In this document: positions 1 to 13,700 of the stretch, piece by piece
Layout: every line of letters begins with the position of its first letter
Numbering within the stretch: position 1 is the first letter of the stretch
NCBI GenBank assembly: GCA_017590115.1
Contig: JAGGNK010013558.1
Coordinates: 11,893,752-11,957,751, forward strand
Direction of reading: 5' to 3'
Origin: Montifringilla adamsi
Taxonomy: Eukaryota; Chordata; Aves; Passeriformes; Passeridae
DNA: 64,000 nucleotides
The notes under the pieces: generated by a model
The model's database searches: none
Told to the model about the DNA's origin: nothing
What the model saw: the letters and a program-made list of their open reading frames with translations, nothing else
Program-made: the position numbers and the translations under genes

Positions 1-3000
1 AAGGAGCCACGGGCAGCTCCTCACCCTTTGTTTGGTTTAGGATCAACCCACTCGGGAATCCAAATAGACACTCAGAAAGCAGCCACCAGCTGTAACCAAA
101 AACGCCTCAGGAATGTGGCATAAACACATCCAGTGTCAGGACTCTAGGGCTGAATATGCACATGTGCTAGAAAGTAATGAAACACAACAGAGAAGGCGTT
201 TGCAGAGTGACAAATTTTCATGGAGTAACATTTCAGTGGCACCTCTCTCCCCCCAAAATACCCACACATTTTTAGCATTGGTGTTTTGTGTAACCCCCAG
301 CTAAACCATACTCACACTTCCAACCTGAAGCATGCAGTTTCTTAGATTTCAGATCTAAGAAAATATTGTCTATTTAGTGCGCCAGCTCAGAATTTTCTTG
401 CAAAACCAAAAGCTGCTTTTGAAACCAGTCTACCTAATGTTGTTTTTGTTTCTTCCGTAGCCAACCCCCAGCAAAAACAAACAAGCAGTGTCATGAAAGT
501 CAAAGTTAGAATTAATGTGATTCTCTCTGGTCTCCAGTGATTGATTCTGCAGCTCTGCCCCAGGCTCATGACAATTTATTGACATGTGTATTCACAGGGA
601 GGCAAGGACACCCACTTCTGTATTCATAAGGCACTGTTTAAAATTCACATGCAGTCCTTGGAGTCTTTAGGTTTTATCATATAAGCCAGTGTCTGGGGAA
701 TATCAAAGACATTTATTTGTAGCTGTCATGTCACATCTCACTGATGAAACAGGATAAATGTATGCATCTCACAGTTTATCTCAACACAAAAAACCCCACT
801 GAAAAACAATTCCAGGGTACCCCAATTTCTTTAGGGCAAAAATGAATGTTATTTTCCATGTCACTTGTTAAAAAACAACAAAAACAACAACAAAAACACA
901 AGAAAAAGAATGGAAGAAGCCAGGATTTATTCTGGAGCAAATTCTATATGTAAAACACATCTGTACTGTTCATAAAGGTGCCACAGCTCAAAGTACAATG
1001 ATAGGTTCAAAACACATGTAATCCAGTGATTGCAGTAAAAATAGCACTAGGAGCAGATTTTACAGGAAATATTTTGCCAGGGAAATGTTTGTTTGCTTTG
1101 GTATAGTGTATTTGACAGCCCTGAGCTCTGGAAACAGCATAGGCTCAGGGCTTGGTAGAGTCTATCAGGTGCTGAAATGCTGTTACAGAGCAGTGGAAGA
1201 GAGGAATGCACTTAGCAGTGCTATAACTTTGAATGATTTGCATTATCAGAGAGCAGCGCCGTCGCCATGGAATTTGTGCCAGAACCAGGCTGCACGTGTC
1301 TGACATTTTAACAGCATTAACCATCAACTTTGGATAAGCCAGAGCTCTTTGAAAGAAACATTACTAGAGGTGCACCCAAAGTAGAGCAGTCACCATTAAA
1401 ATGCCAGGATTTATTAGTGATTATTACACAGCCTGATCTGCAGACCCAGTCGTTAGGCTCTGCTGGAGCGGTCGTGGAAGAACTAAACAAGAGGTAATAC
1501 CACAGGATGGTCATTGCAGATAAACAGCATTTCTCAGAGTGTGGACACAACTGTGTGTTAGTGCTCCATAAAGCCAGATTCCAGCCAGTGAGGTTTTGGT
1601 CATAAAACATACTCAGATGATATAAGGTTTCACAGGAATAAAAAGAGACTGGTTTTTTGACAGTGGCATGCATTTTCTCTCCTATTGCTGTGTAGGCAGC
1701 AAAGAAATGTTTTTGTTCTGGCCCATTAAAAGCTCAAAGGAGATTTTTTGAAACCTTACCTCTGACACAGACCTGTAGCAAACTAGTAGGAGACTACATC
1801 AAGAAATTTCTCAGCCTTTGCTTTCTTTAGATCCAGGAACTGCACAGTACTTACCATCAAGTTGTGGAAAATGGCTTCTGATTTTATATCCCCTGTTGCT
1901 CACCAGGGACGCCTTCCCTGATTGCATCCATCTTCATCAGCAGAGCTCAAAACAAGCAATCAGACACTGGGAAGGCATGTCATTTTCAGAGGCATCAGCT
2001 GTGTGCCAGGGCTCTGATGTTTTCACAGTGTCTGATCTGCCCCGGTCCAAAGAATATCCTGCTTATTTTGTGACTGAGGTAGGGTGTTTGATTCGGCTCA
2101 CAGCGAGCCCGAGTTCATTGCAGTGTTAGTATTAACTGGCACTTGGGTTGGAAAGGCTGGGAGCCAAGAGGGCCAAGAGGATCTGACTCCTCTGATTCAG
2201 CTCTGACTAACACCGGGCTGGAAAAATGCTGCTCGGAGGATAATCTCAGGAATTTTCCTTCTAAACCTCTCCATTCAGCATCTTTCGCAAATACTGGGCA
2301 CAAGCAGTGGCGTGTCTGGTTTGATTGTTCGTTATAGAGGAGGAAGAGATAGTGACTCCCCTGGTGCCTGTGGTGCTGGAGCAGCTCAGGAGCATTTATC
2401 TCCTGCCAGGCAGTGCTTCCCCGGCTCAGCGCTGGGAGCCGAGGGGATACAGCCACACATCCTTGAGCAGGCTCCAGCTCTGATGTAACCACCAGTGTCA
2501 ACAAATCTCCCTGCAGACTCGGGCTCCCAGAGCACAAGGGCCGTGCAAGTGGCTGCCTAAGCCTCACATCTCCAGCCTTTCTCAAATACCATCTGGGACT
2601 TCTCTCTTGGGTGAGAAAAGCTTTTATATCTAGCCATTAAAAGCTGCCTGGCAATGGCAAGTGGGACTCATATCCTTGGATCTGGCAAGGCAGACTCTCT
2701 GAAATGATTCCCAGCTGCTGAACCTTTCCAAAAAGTGAACAATAGCAGCAGACAATGCTAAAAGTAGATGCAGGAAACCATTTGTCCTCAGCTGGCTGCT
2801 ACCACAGGTGTCAGCAGCGATGCTGTACTAGAAAGCACACTGCAGAGAGGAATCCCTCTGCACTGCCCTTCCCATGGGTGTGATGCTGGAGGCAACACAC
2901 TGAAGACAATTTTGAGAACAAAACGGTGAAGAAATGCTCTGAGGAAGCTGGATCCTCACAGGTATTGTGGTGGGGTCACACAGACACCCTGAATCTGAAG

Positions 3001-4417
3001 GGTCAGAGCAGAGCTTTCTGGGATCATTCAGAAATACACACCATGACTCTCCCCCTTGCTCAGCTCTGCACCAACCACCCAAACCTGGCAACAAAATTTT
3101 TTAAAGTTACTCCCAATACTGGGTGCTTAGAAATGCTTTTTAAGATTGGCTTGACACTCTTTGGAGGATGCACCTTCAGCATCTGCTGGAGACAGCTCCT
3201 TTCAGTATGTCAAGCAGGGCATAATGTGATCATTCACAAATCATTAAAAATGAGGCAAGGACTGGAAAAAAGCAGCAGCTACCTGATCTCTCCTGAAAAA
3301 GATGTTAAACAGGGGCAGCAAACCATGTGGCTTTTGTTGCTGCTACTGCCCGGTGAAAGAGACCATGGGGGCAAAGTGGGAATCCAGCACCATCCCCAGA
3401 GAACAGGGAAAGCTCACAGGGAAAAGGAGCCTTTCAGCCTGATGGGGAGTGAACTCCCAGCAGACACTGAAGTGCTCCAGGGGCCCCTCTGCAAGGGAGA
3501 TGCTCTCAGAGACCCTGAGGGGTCAGTGCCAGGGCCGTGGTGCACCAAGCCCAGACCCTCCCACGGCCACCGCCGATGCTGATGTTGCAGCAGTTTGCTA
3601 GCGAGGTCTGAAGCCTTGCTGCATCTTTCCTCATGCATATGCAGGGAGGCCAACATCGATTTGGAAGCTGATCCTGGGAGAGGAAGGAGCTGTTGAATTA
3701 ACGCCTCTGCTCCCTTCTTGCTGACGCTGCATGGCAGCAGGTCCCCTCGCCCTGCTCATGGAATTCTGCATTTTAGCCCCGGCTGGGAAGATGGATTTGA
3801 GGTGCGTGTTTGCTTTCCTGACCTGAGAACATGCCAGCCCTTGCTACAGTGACATACAGAGGGGATTTTCACACACCCAGCCACAGGCACAGCTGAAGCC
3901 TTCAGAAAATAAACACACGAATTTCTGGGGATTGCTAATGGAAATGCTGTTCAGTCCCAGCGCAGGGCAGAGCATAGCTGCCTCTGCTCCACATCTTTTC
4001 CTTGTGCTTGCCACCCACACATCAGCTGCTCGTTTTTACTAGCAAGAGGAGGAGGATTAAACTCAGGAACAGACTTTAATTCTCAATGAATCAATACTGG
4101 AGTCAAAAGCAACATTCTGACTGTTTTCCCAGTGAACCTTGGTTTCTTATAAATTTATCTAATAACTTTCCCAACAAGAAGGTTCTGCTCATATATTCTG
4201 TATAAACATCACTGCAAATTCCTTGGTTCCTGATGTCCATAAAAATAGATTCTGAATGAGGAGCAGGAGCAGGAGCTAGAGGAAATTTTTGCAATGAATA
4301 AATTAATGAAAAAGAAGGTGTTTGCTAATTTGTTGTAATATTGACACGCTATTTTGAGACAGAAATAAAAGGGGAAAAGTAGGGGTTTTAAAGCTATGCC
4401 TTTTTTAAGAATTTACA

Positions 4418-4454
<37 letters not shown>

Positions 4455-6905
4455 TGAGGCTTACGGACTTTGAAGAGGAAAGGAAGCAATTTTTGGCTCC
4501 GTTTAAACAAAATCATTTGCAATTCCCATCACTCCACCCATCCGAGGCTGACTGCCTCCCAATTTCACATGCTTTCGAAGTGCTCAGCATTTCACTGAAT
4601 TAAACCCTCCTCCAGCCCATGAAGTTTTCAAAGCACCAAAGGAGAGGGAAGCTGAGCCCCGTTTGCTGAGGCTCAGGGTGACCTGACTGCTGTGCCAAGC
4701 TCGTGCTTCCAGGGGGTGCCAGAGCCACTGCAGAAATGCTCTGGGGATGACCAGAATGGCCACACACCCTGAATGCACGGGATGTGCTGGACACACCTGG
4801 ATTAGCTGCAAGTCTGCAAGGACACTCACAGCCCCTGGGGACTCCAGCACACGGGTGGATATCCTCAGGAAATCCCAGGAGGAATAGGGCAGCCTCCTTC
4901 CAACACAACACCCATGCAGCACTTACCCCACAGCTTCATTCACACAGGCTCCTGGTGAGTGCCAAGTTAGCAGCAGCCTCTGAAAACATCCCCTTGAATG
5001 TCCCAGCAGTCCCTGGAGGAACAGTACCCTCTGCAGAGCGTCCCTGGTTAGAGGGCTCTTTTCCCTCCCAAGGTAAGGAAAGTGAGTGCTGTGGCTGAAG
5101 AGGGATCACAGCATCCTGAATCCTCTTCAAACTGCTGCTTTTAACTACCCAAATAACTGCATCAGGATGTAAATATTTTTCTTTTTGCTTTTGTGGTACT
5201 TCACTGTTTGCATCTGGCTCGCCACGACTCCACGCCTTCCTCTCCAGGACATTTGCCATTTGCTCTCCTTCTGGGGCGGGAGGAGGATAGAGATTTTTCA
5301 GAGGTTTAGGAACATTCCTCTCCTTCCTTCACCAGGCTCTTCCTTTGCCAATTGTTTAGTCTCAGCCTGGGGTTAGAGCTCTGCAAAGTTTTATTGGGAT
5401 TCAGGGTCTGGACATGTCACAGATTATCAAATAAATCTCCAAGAAGCTAAAAGCTTGCTCTGTAAGTACTTGTTCCAGTGCTGGGCTTATGCTTACGCGC
5501 CAAAAACATCTTGCTTTTTTCCCCTGTACAGCATCAGAAATCACAACAATTAGGTATTAATAGGAGATCCAAAGGACTTCAGGGATCTCCCTAGGGGGTC
5601 AGCTCCAGCTGCTCAGGCTATTGTACCATTCTCATCCCCATGATGTCCCGTGCATCATGATTTATCTTACCTTTACTGAGCAGCATCACTGATTTCTTCA
5701 CACTTTCTGGCAAGCTAGGACCTCTTCCCCAGCCAAACCCAGCTCTCACCTCTCCCACCTGGTGTGGGGATGGAGCCACAGTTTCCTTTTCTGCCTGTAA
5801 ACCTCCTGGGTGTCCTCTCAGCCCACATCCAAGGAGCATGGCAGAATGGGTGTGGTGGAGGCAAGTGTCCCATCCAAGGCGTTCAGTCCCCACTCAGAGG
5901 CACAAGTCAGCTGCTCTGGTGTGGATGCCAGAGCAACTCACTCACCAGGGAGCAGCAGTCTGGCCAACAAAACACTGACCTTTCCCTGTAGCAACTTGTT
6001 TGGCCATTTCTGAGAATGCCAAAGAAACAACAGGACATCAGTTACACAACCTTCACCCACCTGCTTGAACAGCCCACATTATTCAGTGACAGGGATGGTC
6101 TGAAATCACCTGTCCCTTCACTGTTGTCACCAAGTAGCACCGTGTTCAAACCCAAGTGACTCTTTCATCATTTCAGGGTCACTTGTGCATAGCTGCAGTC
6201 AGTGAGGTCACCAGTTTTTTCTCACTTTGCATTTAAATCTCTATTTTTGTCTTTACTTCAAACAGCTGCAGCATAAACATAAAGCAAAGAGAATTAGCCA
6301 ATAATACTGACAATATTTCAGTCCTCAATGGGAGCCAAAAGTCAACACAAGCATTGCCTGAAAGGAACACAAGACTTCACCCTAAGCAGCACATACTTTA
6401 TGCTGGGTTTTATTCCTGTAGGTCCTTAATTAAGTGTTCACATCAGTTAGACAAACATAATTTGACTAGTCATTAGCTTCAGACAGAAACACATTTATAA
6501 CTCTTTGTTGTGCTCTGTGCTCAGTTTGATTAGAAGACATTGTCATGAGATCACTGCACACTGACCAAGCAGAGGTTGCTGAGTTCACCTAAGATGCCAC
6601 AGCAGATGGACACCTTTTTTAAAAAGCAGACATTAATGGGTAAAAGCAGGAATAAAGGGAGAATTGCCTGCCTTTGCTTAAGTTCATGTTTCCCTGGAAT
6701 TGCTAAATTTCCACACCAAATTTCATTTATAATCCCGCAGTTACCACAGAGCAGATCTTGCCTTTAGAACTTACCTTTTGATACCAAATCACAGATATGT
6801 TGAAACACTTCCCCAGGGGAGAGGCAGCCCACAGAGTGCTCCTGTTCTGCTCTGTAAGGCTCTGATTGAAAAAATAAAGCTCCACCACAGAGGGTAAAGT
6901 GAGAA
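1..6905. other. Non-coding stretch downstream of the CEMIP2-like pseudogene
   Basis: I see no exon of a recognisable family in this stretch. Its open frames are short, lack splice-compatible neighbours and show no family motifs. It lies 3' of the last exon of the minus-strand pseudogene. The only distinct element is a 33-nt T run at 4421-4453. If the genuine CEMIP gene follows in the usual amniote order, it would begin beyond the left edge. Confidence 0.6.
4421..4453. repeat. Poly(T) tract, 33 nt
   Basis: An uninterrupted run of T. Read on the minus strand it is a poly(A) tail-like tract, but no retroposon body is recognisable next to it. Confidence 0.9.
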
Positions 6906-6909
6906 TATA

Positions 6910-6915
6910 TTTATT
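6910..6915 (-). terminator. Candidate polyadenylation signal AATAAA
   Basis: AATAAA lies on the minus strand at the end of the terminal pseudogene exon. It overlaps the downstream stop codon of the extended frame, which is where the 3' UTR of a CEMIP2-type mRNA would be expected to lie. Confidence 0.4.
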
Positions 6916-7230
6916 GGTTATAAAATATACAAGTGAACTCCATCGGTTTGGTACAATCTTGTAAGAACAGCAGGTTTTGGTGCTGCTGGGCTCTGCCTGG
7001 CTGGTGCTCCCCAGCAGTGCCCCAGGGCACCCCAGCCTTTGCAGACATGTGCTCCAAGCAGGTCTGAGAAAAAGCAAATTTTAGTGGCTCAACAGTATTA
7101 TCAGGACACTGATATTCTTTCAGCTTCAAGGGAACATAATGCTGAAGAGAAGCAGCTTTCTTAGAATGATTAAAGACTTTAATCCAGGATGGTTTGGCTT
7201 GTCCTTTATAGCCAAGCCTGGCAAAACTCC
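6911..7230 (-). pseudogene. CEMIP2-like pseudogene, terminal exon
   Basis: The acceptor is a pyrimidine-rich tract ending TTTTTCAG, and the exon starts at 7230. The frame reads GYKGQAKPSWIKVF and then YVPLKLKEYQCP, which matches the family C-terminus (CEMIP2 has FKPSWTK and FIPLQLDEYGCP). The frame is open and joins in phase to the 9.3-kb exon. No stop occurs where CEMIP2 ends, about two dozen residues after the CP motif. The frame instead runs to a TAA that overlaps an AATAAA polyadenylation signal at 6910-6915. The original stop codon therefore looks lost. Confidence 0.88.
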
Positions 7231-9248
7231 CTGAAAAACAGACACAAGGAGAGAATTGACCCTTTGGGTGTGGCAGTTCACTTACCAGCAGCACAGCTTG
7301 GGATCCCTCCACACATCATGGACATTTCTTAGCCCTTCTTTTATTTCTTGAATTAAAATTACGGAACATACAGGAGAGAGAAGGTGGATGGAAGTGGGAG
7401 TGAGCCTCACTGAAACTGTAAAGTTGCTGCCTCATGGATCTGCTGGTATTTCAATGAGCTAAGCCAGGTGCCCAGATGTCAGTTAGCAGGAGTATTGTTT
7501 TACTCTTTATTTTTAAATAATACTGGTACTTTTTCTTGTTTAACTACCTGAAAATGGTTAGACACTTTGAATCCTTCTTTTATTAGTTTACATCTGTTTC
7601 ATCCTGTTATGCCTTAACTATCCCTCTTGTCAACTCTTCTCTGGTTCTCTGCTGTCCCAAAGTACAAAGGCATTATGTATTCTTCCATTTTAATAATAAT
7701 GTCTTGTGTTTATATTATGTTTTTCATTGCAAAGACTCCCAAGGCTATTTGCAGCTGGCTGGATCGAGACTATTCCTGTAAACACTTCTAATTTAAATAA
7801 GGTTTTGCAAAACCAGGAAACAAGACCCTAAGTCCTGATCCCGCTGGAGTCAAGAGGATTGGGGGTTTTTTGCATTATCCTTGGCAGAAGCAGTGTGTGC
7901 TAGGGAGAAATGCTCCAGCCTGTCCTGAAATGCAGCCCCCCCCAGCACGGAGCAGTCCTGGAGCTGTGAAGTCAAATAGTCCAAATACCTGAACCAGCAG
8001 GGGGAAGCTCGTGGAGCAGAACATGATTCCCCAGACTGGAAATCAGGGCAGGCACACGGGTGAGCACCCTTGCCCCTAGGAAAGGCAAAGCAGGGGCAGC
8101 TTGTGATCAGCCAGCAGCAGCCCAGTGCCACTGCCAGTCACCAGCATGCCACCAGCGTGGCAGGGAGAGGACAAGACCCAGCCTGAGTGTCCCCAGGGTG
8201 GTGCTGGCTCTGCCTGCTGCTTTTTGTGCCCCTGGAGGCAGTCAGGGCAGGAAGCTGAACCAAGCACACAAAACAGCCAAGAGGATGGCACAGGTGGTCC
8301 AGGGAACGAATTTTGGCAAAACAAACAAGAAAAAAAGATTCCTTTCTAATAAAAAAATTCCTTTCAAAAGTATTCAGGGCTTTGATGAAAGAATGAAACA
8401 ATAAGGTTTCAGGATAAAAACAAAAAAAGAAAACCTCAAACTTTTGCTTTTCAAAGGATGAAAGAAGAAGCAGCTTCTCAGGAATCAAACATGCACCAAA
8501 ATGAAATCCCTGCCTCTGCTGTCCTCCCCTGGAATGGCCATAGCAATGAGCTTTGAAATTTCAGCCAGAAATTGATATGAATTTCAGTAAAGCAGTGGGG
8601 AAAAGGTCCCCAGCCCCCTGCAACCCACTCTCCCTCCTCCATCCCAAAAAATAACAAGCTGGAAATACATTCACTTTCCATCTGATCTCCGTGTGAGGGC
8701 CTGAAATCTGCATCAAGTTAGGTGGCTTTTTCTTGATTTCCTTATCACTCACATTATTCATCCAAACCTGGACTCAATAGCCTCTAGTTTCCAGCAAAAA
8801 ACCCAGCATGGATTTTCTGGACCAATGATACCAATGGATTTCTTGCAGCAATACAAGGAAAAATTATAATAAGGACTCTCCCAAACTGCTGATTTCACCA
8901 TCCTTCTATCCAAAACAATAAATAGCTCTTATTTCACTGCAGACTATTCTTTTTCATCAGCTTTTCAGGTTATGATTGTTTTTCATGCAACTTCTCACTG
9001 GCAAAGTGGAGTCAAAATCCTGAAATAACTCCCCTCTTTCTCACCATCCATAGGCCAAGAGGTTTGCACTGGGTTTCACTGGCATATTGTGGTGGGAGGT
9101 ATATTGATAAGCACTGTATATCTGCATGTACATTTTTGGATGGGATACACACCACTAATTCTTCTGTGCATTCCAACCTAATTAAAAGCTAAAGAAACAT
9201 GAAAAGCAATAAAAAGCCAAAGAAACATGATCGAATAAATACATTTAC

Positions 9249-9358
9249 CTCCCTTGTGGAAGATAATAGACTTTGCTGAACCTAACCTGACAAAAACTGA
9301 CATTTCAGACATGTCCAGCATGTCTGTGGTATTTCTAGAACATACAAGGACAAGTGAT
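9249..9358 (-). pseudogene. CEMIP2-like pseudogene exon (penultimate)
   Basis: The acceptor TTCTTTTCAG and donor GGGAG|GTAAATG are both intact. The frame is open and reads SLVLVCSRN, then MLDMSEMS, then FHKGG, parallel to CEMIP2 SIVLLSTRG...LNISHLL...YDKGS. The 5' phase fits the donor at 10576 (KER|S) and the 3' phase fits the terminal exon (KG|GS). No lesion is visible in this exon. Confidence 0.85.
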
Positions 9359-10575
9359 CTGAAAAGAAGAACAGTAATTACTGCATGATTGCAAAATATT
9401 CCTTCATTAAGGATCTTCAAGACCTTTAATCTCCAATACAGAAAAGTATGTATTAGCATCTTTAAGAACACCTAAATCCCCTTAATTTCAATTCCATGTA
9501 AACTCTCCCAGATTTAAGCCTCCATTTAAATGGTCCTGGATTAAACCTGTGCTTCACATGGAATCAAAGCAAGCCCAAATGACTGTGGGTGCATTCCTCC
9601 CTTATGGGAGTGCTGAGACTCTGAAACCATCTACATCCTGGCCCTGATTCTCAATCAATCTTCAACCTGCCTTTGGTTGTCCTTTCAGCCCCCAGTGAGT
9701 TGTGCCTGCAGGGAATTGCAGGCACAAGTGGTCACATTTAGCTGAATGCCTCACTGCAAAATCTCACCAGGAAAACAAACTGAATGTACAGACATTGCGT
9801 GGATATATGTCCCTTCATGCACATCTGATACATGCACACACTCTTGTGCAGAAATGCAGATGTAATAACTCAGGAGCATTCAAATCTTTGGCCCTGAACT
9901 GCTCAGAAATGCCTTGGACTGAAAATCTGTTTTCTGGCTACTTGACCTGCTCCTGCCAGCAGCCAAGAATATATCTATCCATCTCTGCTGTTCCACGTTT
10001 ATGTGGCAACATGTAAAACCACAAGGAATGTGGGACAGACACAAACAGAGATGGTCCAGGCCATTGCCAGGACCCATGCAAGGCAGGAGAGCCAGCAGGC
10101 AGGCAGGACTAGTCACTGGCTCACCCAAGAAAAGTCCCACTGGAAAATCTGGCACACCTATGGTTTTCATTTGTCACAAGAGGCAAAAACAATCGGTAAG
10201 AATAAACAGAAATGGACTTGTTTCCAAAATGGAAAACTGAATCACCGGCTGCCAGGAAGTGGCTGGGCATGGGGATGGTGCATGGGATTGCAAGTGTCAC
10301 TGCAAGGACCTTATCTCTCCATGCTTTAAAATGGCTGGCTTATTTAGAAGACATTGCCAGTTTTCTAAAAAACCTGTTTCTGTCTGCTCTGATCTGTACA
10401 ATCCTGGGAGAGAAATGCTGCTCCTCTTGTCTGGCTGATGCTTGGGATTTGTACATTTTAATTTGTGTCAGATTTCTTCAGAGCACAGGTTTGGTTATGA
10501 AATGACATCATTTTCCTTTCTTTGTCTGTCAGCCACAGGTTGCTACACGAAGTGGAATCTCAGCAGTTTTCTTAC

Positions 10576-10735
10576 CTCTCTTTTATGGATGTTTGAACAT
10601 ACTCAGTTACTGCAAGGGCAGGGTTTTCACTGGTGACTGTGTCAAAGTGCTGCCTGCCATGAATGCTCCTGAGCATGCATCCAGCACCACGAAGAATATC
10701 CCAGAGCTGGTGAACAGGAGCACTGTGCCACTTAC
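10576..10735 (-). pseudogene. CEMIP2-like pseudogene exon with frameshift
   Basis: The acceptor is CTCATTGCAG and the donor GAGAG|GTAAGA. The first part reads SSGIFFVVLDACSGAF, matching CEMIP2 SAGVLLLVVDPCSVPF. The last part (EYVQTSIKER) matches the family IEEYLKTGIPPR only in another frame, so a frameshift lies between them at about 10610-10640. In the original frame a TAA follows. The exon begins with the bases GTAAGT directly after the acceptor AG, an unusual acceptor-donor juxtaposition. Confidence 0.82.
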
Positions 10736-10739
10736 CTGC

Positions 10740-13700
10740 AATGAGAAAAGCAGAGGTAGCTTATATGGGGGCAGGCTGAGGTGCCTTAGACTATGATCCT
10801 GCTCCTCCATAATGGAGTTACAAGCAAGGAAAATATCTACATTTTAAAAATACCTATAATTTTAAATGTATCATTGGTACGGATTAAGTGACATCATTGA
10901 TTGTTGGTCAGTGGAAGGAGGAAGCAAAACCCCTTCTCAAAGGGATACAAAACCATGAGCAATGAGGTCATCAGCATCTTCTGTGGATTAGTAAGACACA
11001 CATAGGAAGCCAAGAATCCTGAGAGTAAAATGCTTAGTTCAGCCTTAATACAGTTTCCTTTCATGTGGGGAAAATTACTGTCACTGGGCAAAGCAGATTT
11101 GCCCACGGAGCAAGGGAGAGGTGCTGAGACAGCAGACGGGGGAATAGAAATTACACATGCTTTTTTTTTGTTGTTGTTTTCCCTGAAAATGTAAATATCC
11201 AAACCAAACGAATCCTTCTTGGAAGGCCTGTCCCAGTGCCTCGAAGTTGTAGCAGAAATAGCTCTTGCTCTTCTCCTTTCCTACAGCAAGAACTCCTTCC
11301 CCAGGTTACACATCTCAAGATCTGCCATGGTTTTTACTTTTAGACAGCCAAAAGCTCTCTGAGCAGCCTGGCAGTGGTGCATCCTCCTAACATCTTGGGG
11401 ACAGCCCATCCTGAGAGAACAGAACCTCTACCAAGGAGAGCAACAGCATAGCCAGGTCAGGCTGTCAGAGCACTGAACCCAGGATACACAAGACTGCAGT
11501 GTACAGTTTTCCAAAGTCTGCAGGCACCAGGAAGTTCACATCCCGTCAATCTGAAACATGCATGTCTGCAGGGAATATAAGGCCAGACTAAATGTGGGAG
11601 CCAAGTGTTAAAAAGTGACTTCTGCAAGATGTCAGAGGATGCTGAATGCAATATGGGGTCAAGGGTAAGGGAAATATCAATGTCCAGGCCATGGGTGGGC
11701 AAAAGGGAGTGAGAAACAGCAAACACAGACAAAATCTTTTGCCTGTCCTGGCTGTCTGACCATCCTAAGTGTGGGAAGTGTGTGAAAGTCTGGATGCAAG
11801 CCCAGCAGAGAGCAACCATGCCAGCAAACAGACCTACAGGTGAGCCACTGCACGGGGCAGCTGTGATGTGTGTCCTGTGCTGTCCTGTCCCATCTGCACA
11901 CTGCAGACCCCTGGAGGAGCCAGCACACAGCCCCCGGGACCTGGGGCAGGGCACACCACAGCCAGCTCACTCAGCCTTTGGGGAAGCTTGGAGCAGAAAT
12001 TTAAAACATCTTCGACTTTTGCATTTCATTCAGCAAAACAAGAACAAAACACGTCCTTCTTCATTTTCCAAATGTTCTGTGCCTTTCAAGATTTAGAGTA
12101 AGAATCCCTCTTTAGCACTAATCTTTACAATTTGCATATACCAGCCTTTACCTCAGCTAGAACTACATGTGTTGCAATAAAAACTTCCTTAGAAAAACAA
12201 CACTTTGCATTAAAGCCTTCGAAAAGACAAAGAAGCTTTGAGGATTCCACACCTGTCCCACGAGTGCTGCACACACAGGTGTCTGTGCTTCACCACGGGG
12301 AGGATGCTGCCTTACTAACACCTGCTTGCTAATGGCTTTGAATAAATTTTTGACTAGCAAGAAACCTTGGCTGCTCATATTCCTTGAGGATGCTGTACCA
12401 GCTTTGCTTGGCATTTGTTGGTGTTAATTATAATTCAGTAGCACGCAGGCGTGTAAGCCTTGGCAGTGTCCTTGCAAGAATTATTTCAGCCACCCTTCTC
12501 TGTCTAGACAGATATATAAGGCATGTGCAGGGACAATCTGACAGTTCCAAACCTCTTTAGTAGTGAAATATAGTTATTTTTATCTTTTAGTGCAATGCCA
12601 GCAGAGAAAATCAGAAAAACAAACTTGTTTTTTCCCCCACATCCTTTGTAAACAATGGCTTCCAGTTTGCTTTTTCCTCCCCTTCCTCTACATTAGAGCA
12701 GTGGTGTTAATTCTTCTTCTGAGGTGATAAAAGGCCTTTTTTTTTCCCCTAAGAGCTCAAATCCTCATCTGAATAGAATACAGCTCCCAGTGACTTTAAC
12801 TGAGTTAATTGTAAGGGAGAACAATGTACTTGCCCCTTCCAAGGGAACTTCCCATTTCCTTCTGCCAAGGCTCAGCAAGATTCTGCAGTAACTTTCCTTG
12901 GAGATAAAGTTTCCCCTATTTAACCACTACTTCAAACGCAGAAAAACACAAAATACCTTAATGAATTCAGATGTAAAGTGGTTTTGTATGCCTGCCCTGC
13001 CAAGAGACTGGATCTGGATCCTTATGTACTCAGCTGAGGGTGTGCTGGTGATAGCAGCCTGCAATTACACCAGAGACAACATTAAAAATTGGCTTGCTAA
13101 CTGGTTTTCATCAGCAAAAACACACTGGGCATCAATGCCCAGATATACATGATCCCAAAAGTAAAAATCCTTTACTCAAATTGTGATCCTGATTCACGTT
13201 TAAGTGTCCATTATCAGTATTTATAACAGGGTTCTTCCAGTTTGAGGGATCCTCTGATAAACACCCTGGCTTGAACTAAGTTGAGCATGGATTCCACACA
13301 TTTTGCCTGGCTATGAAGTCAAGTGCAGATCTGTACGAGCCTGAGACAGTTCTGCAGGATTTAGAGTGGGGTGAATTTACAGCAAACGAGCAGAAAAGCT
13401 GCTTTCGAGTTTTTCAGTTATTCCTGTTAACCAGAATTACTTCCTGGTTTGAAACACAGCAGCAATGTCTTTGGAAATCAAAGCTCATCGAAAACAAGCC
13501 CTCCCAAGAGTCCTTTGGTTCTGGTTTAAAGAAATGAGGGGGAGAGGTGCCATGAATGTGCACCCACATGCCTGCCCCCGGGCATGGTGACATCCCACCA
13601 GAGAAGGAGCAGAGCTGTGCTGAGGCTGTTGTGCAGAGGGACACAGGTCTGCTTGGAGCTACCAGCAGCAGCTCAGCCCAAAGCATGCATGACAGAAGCT

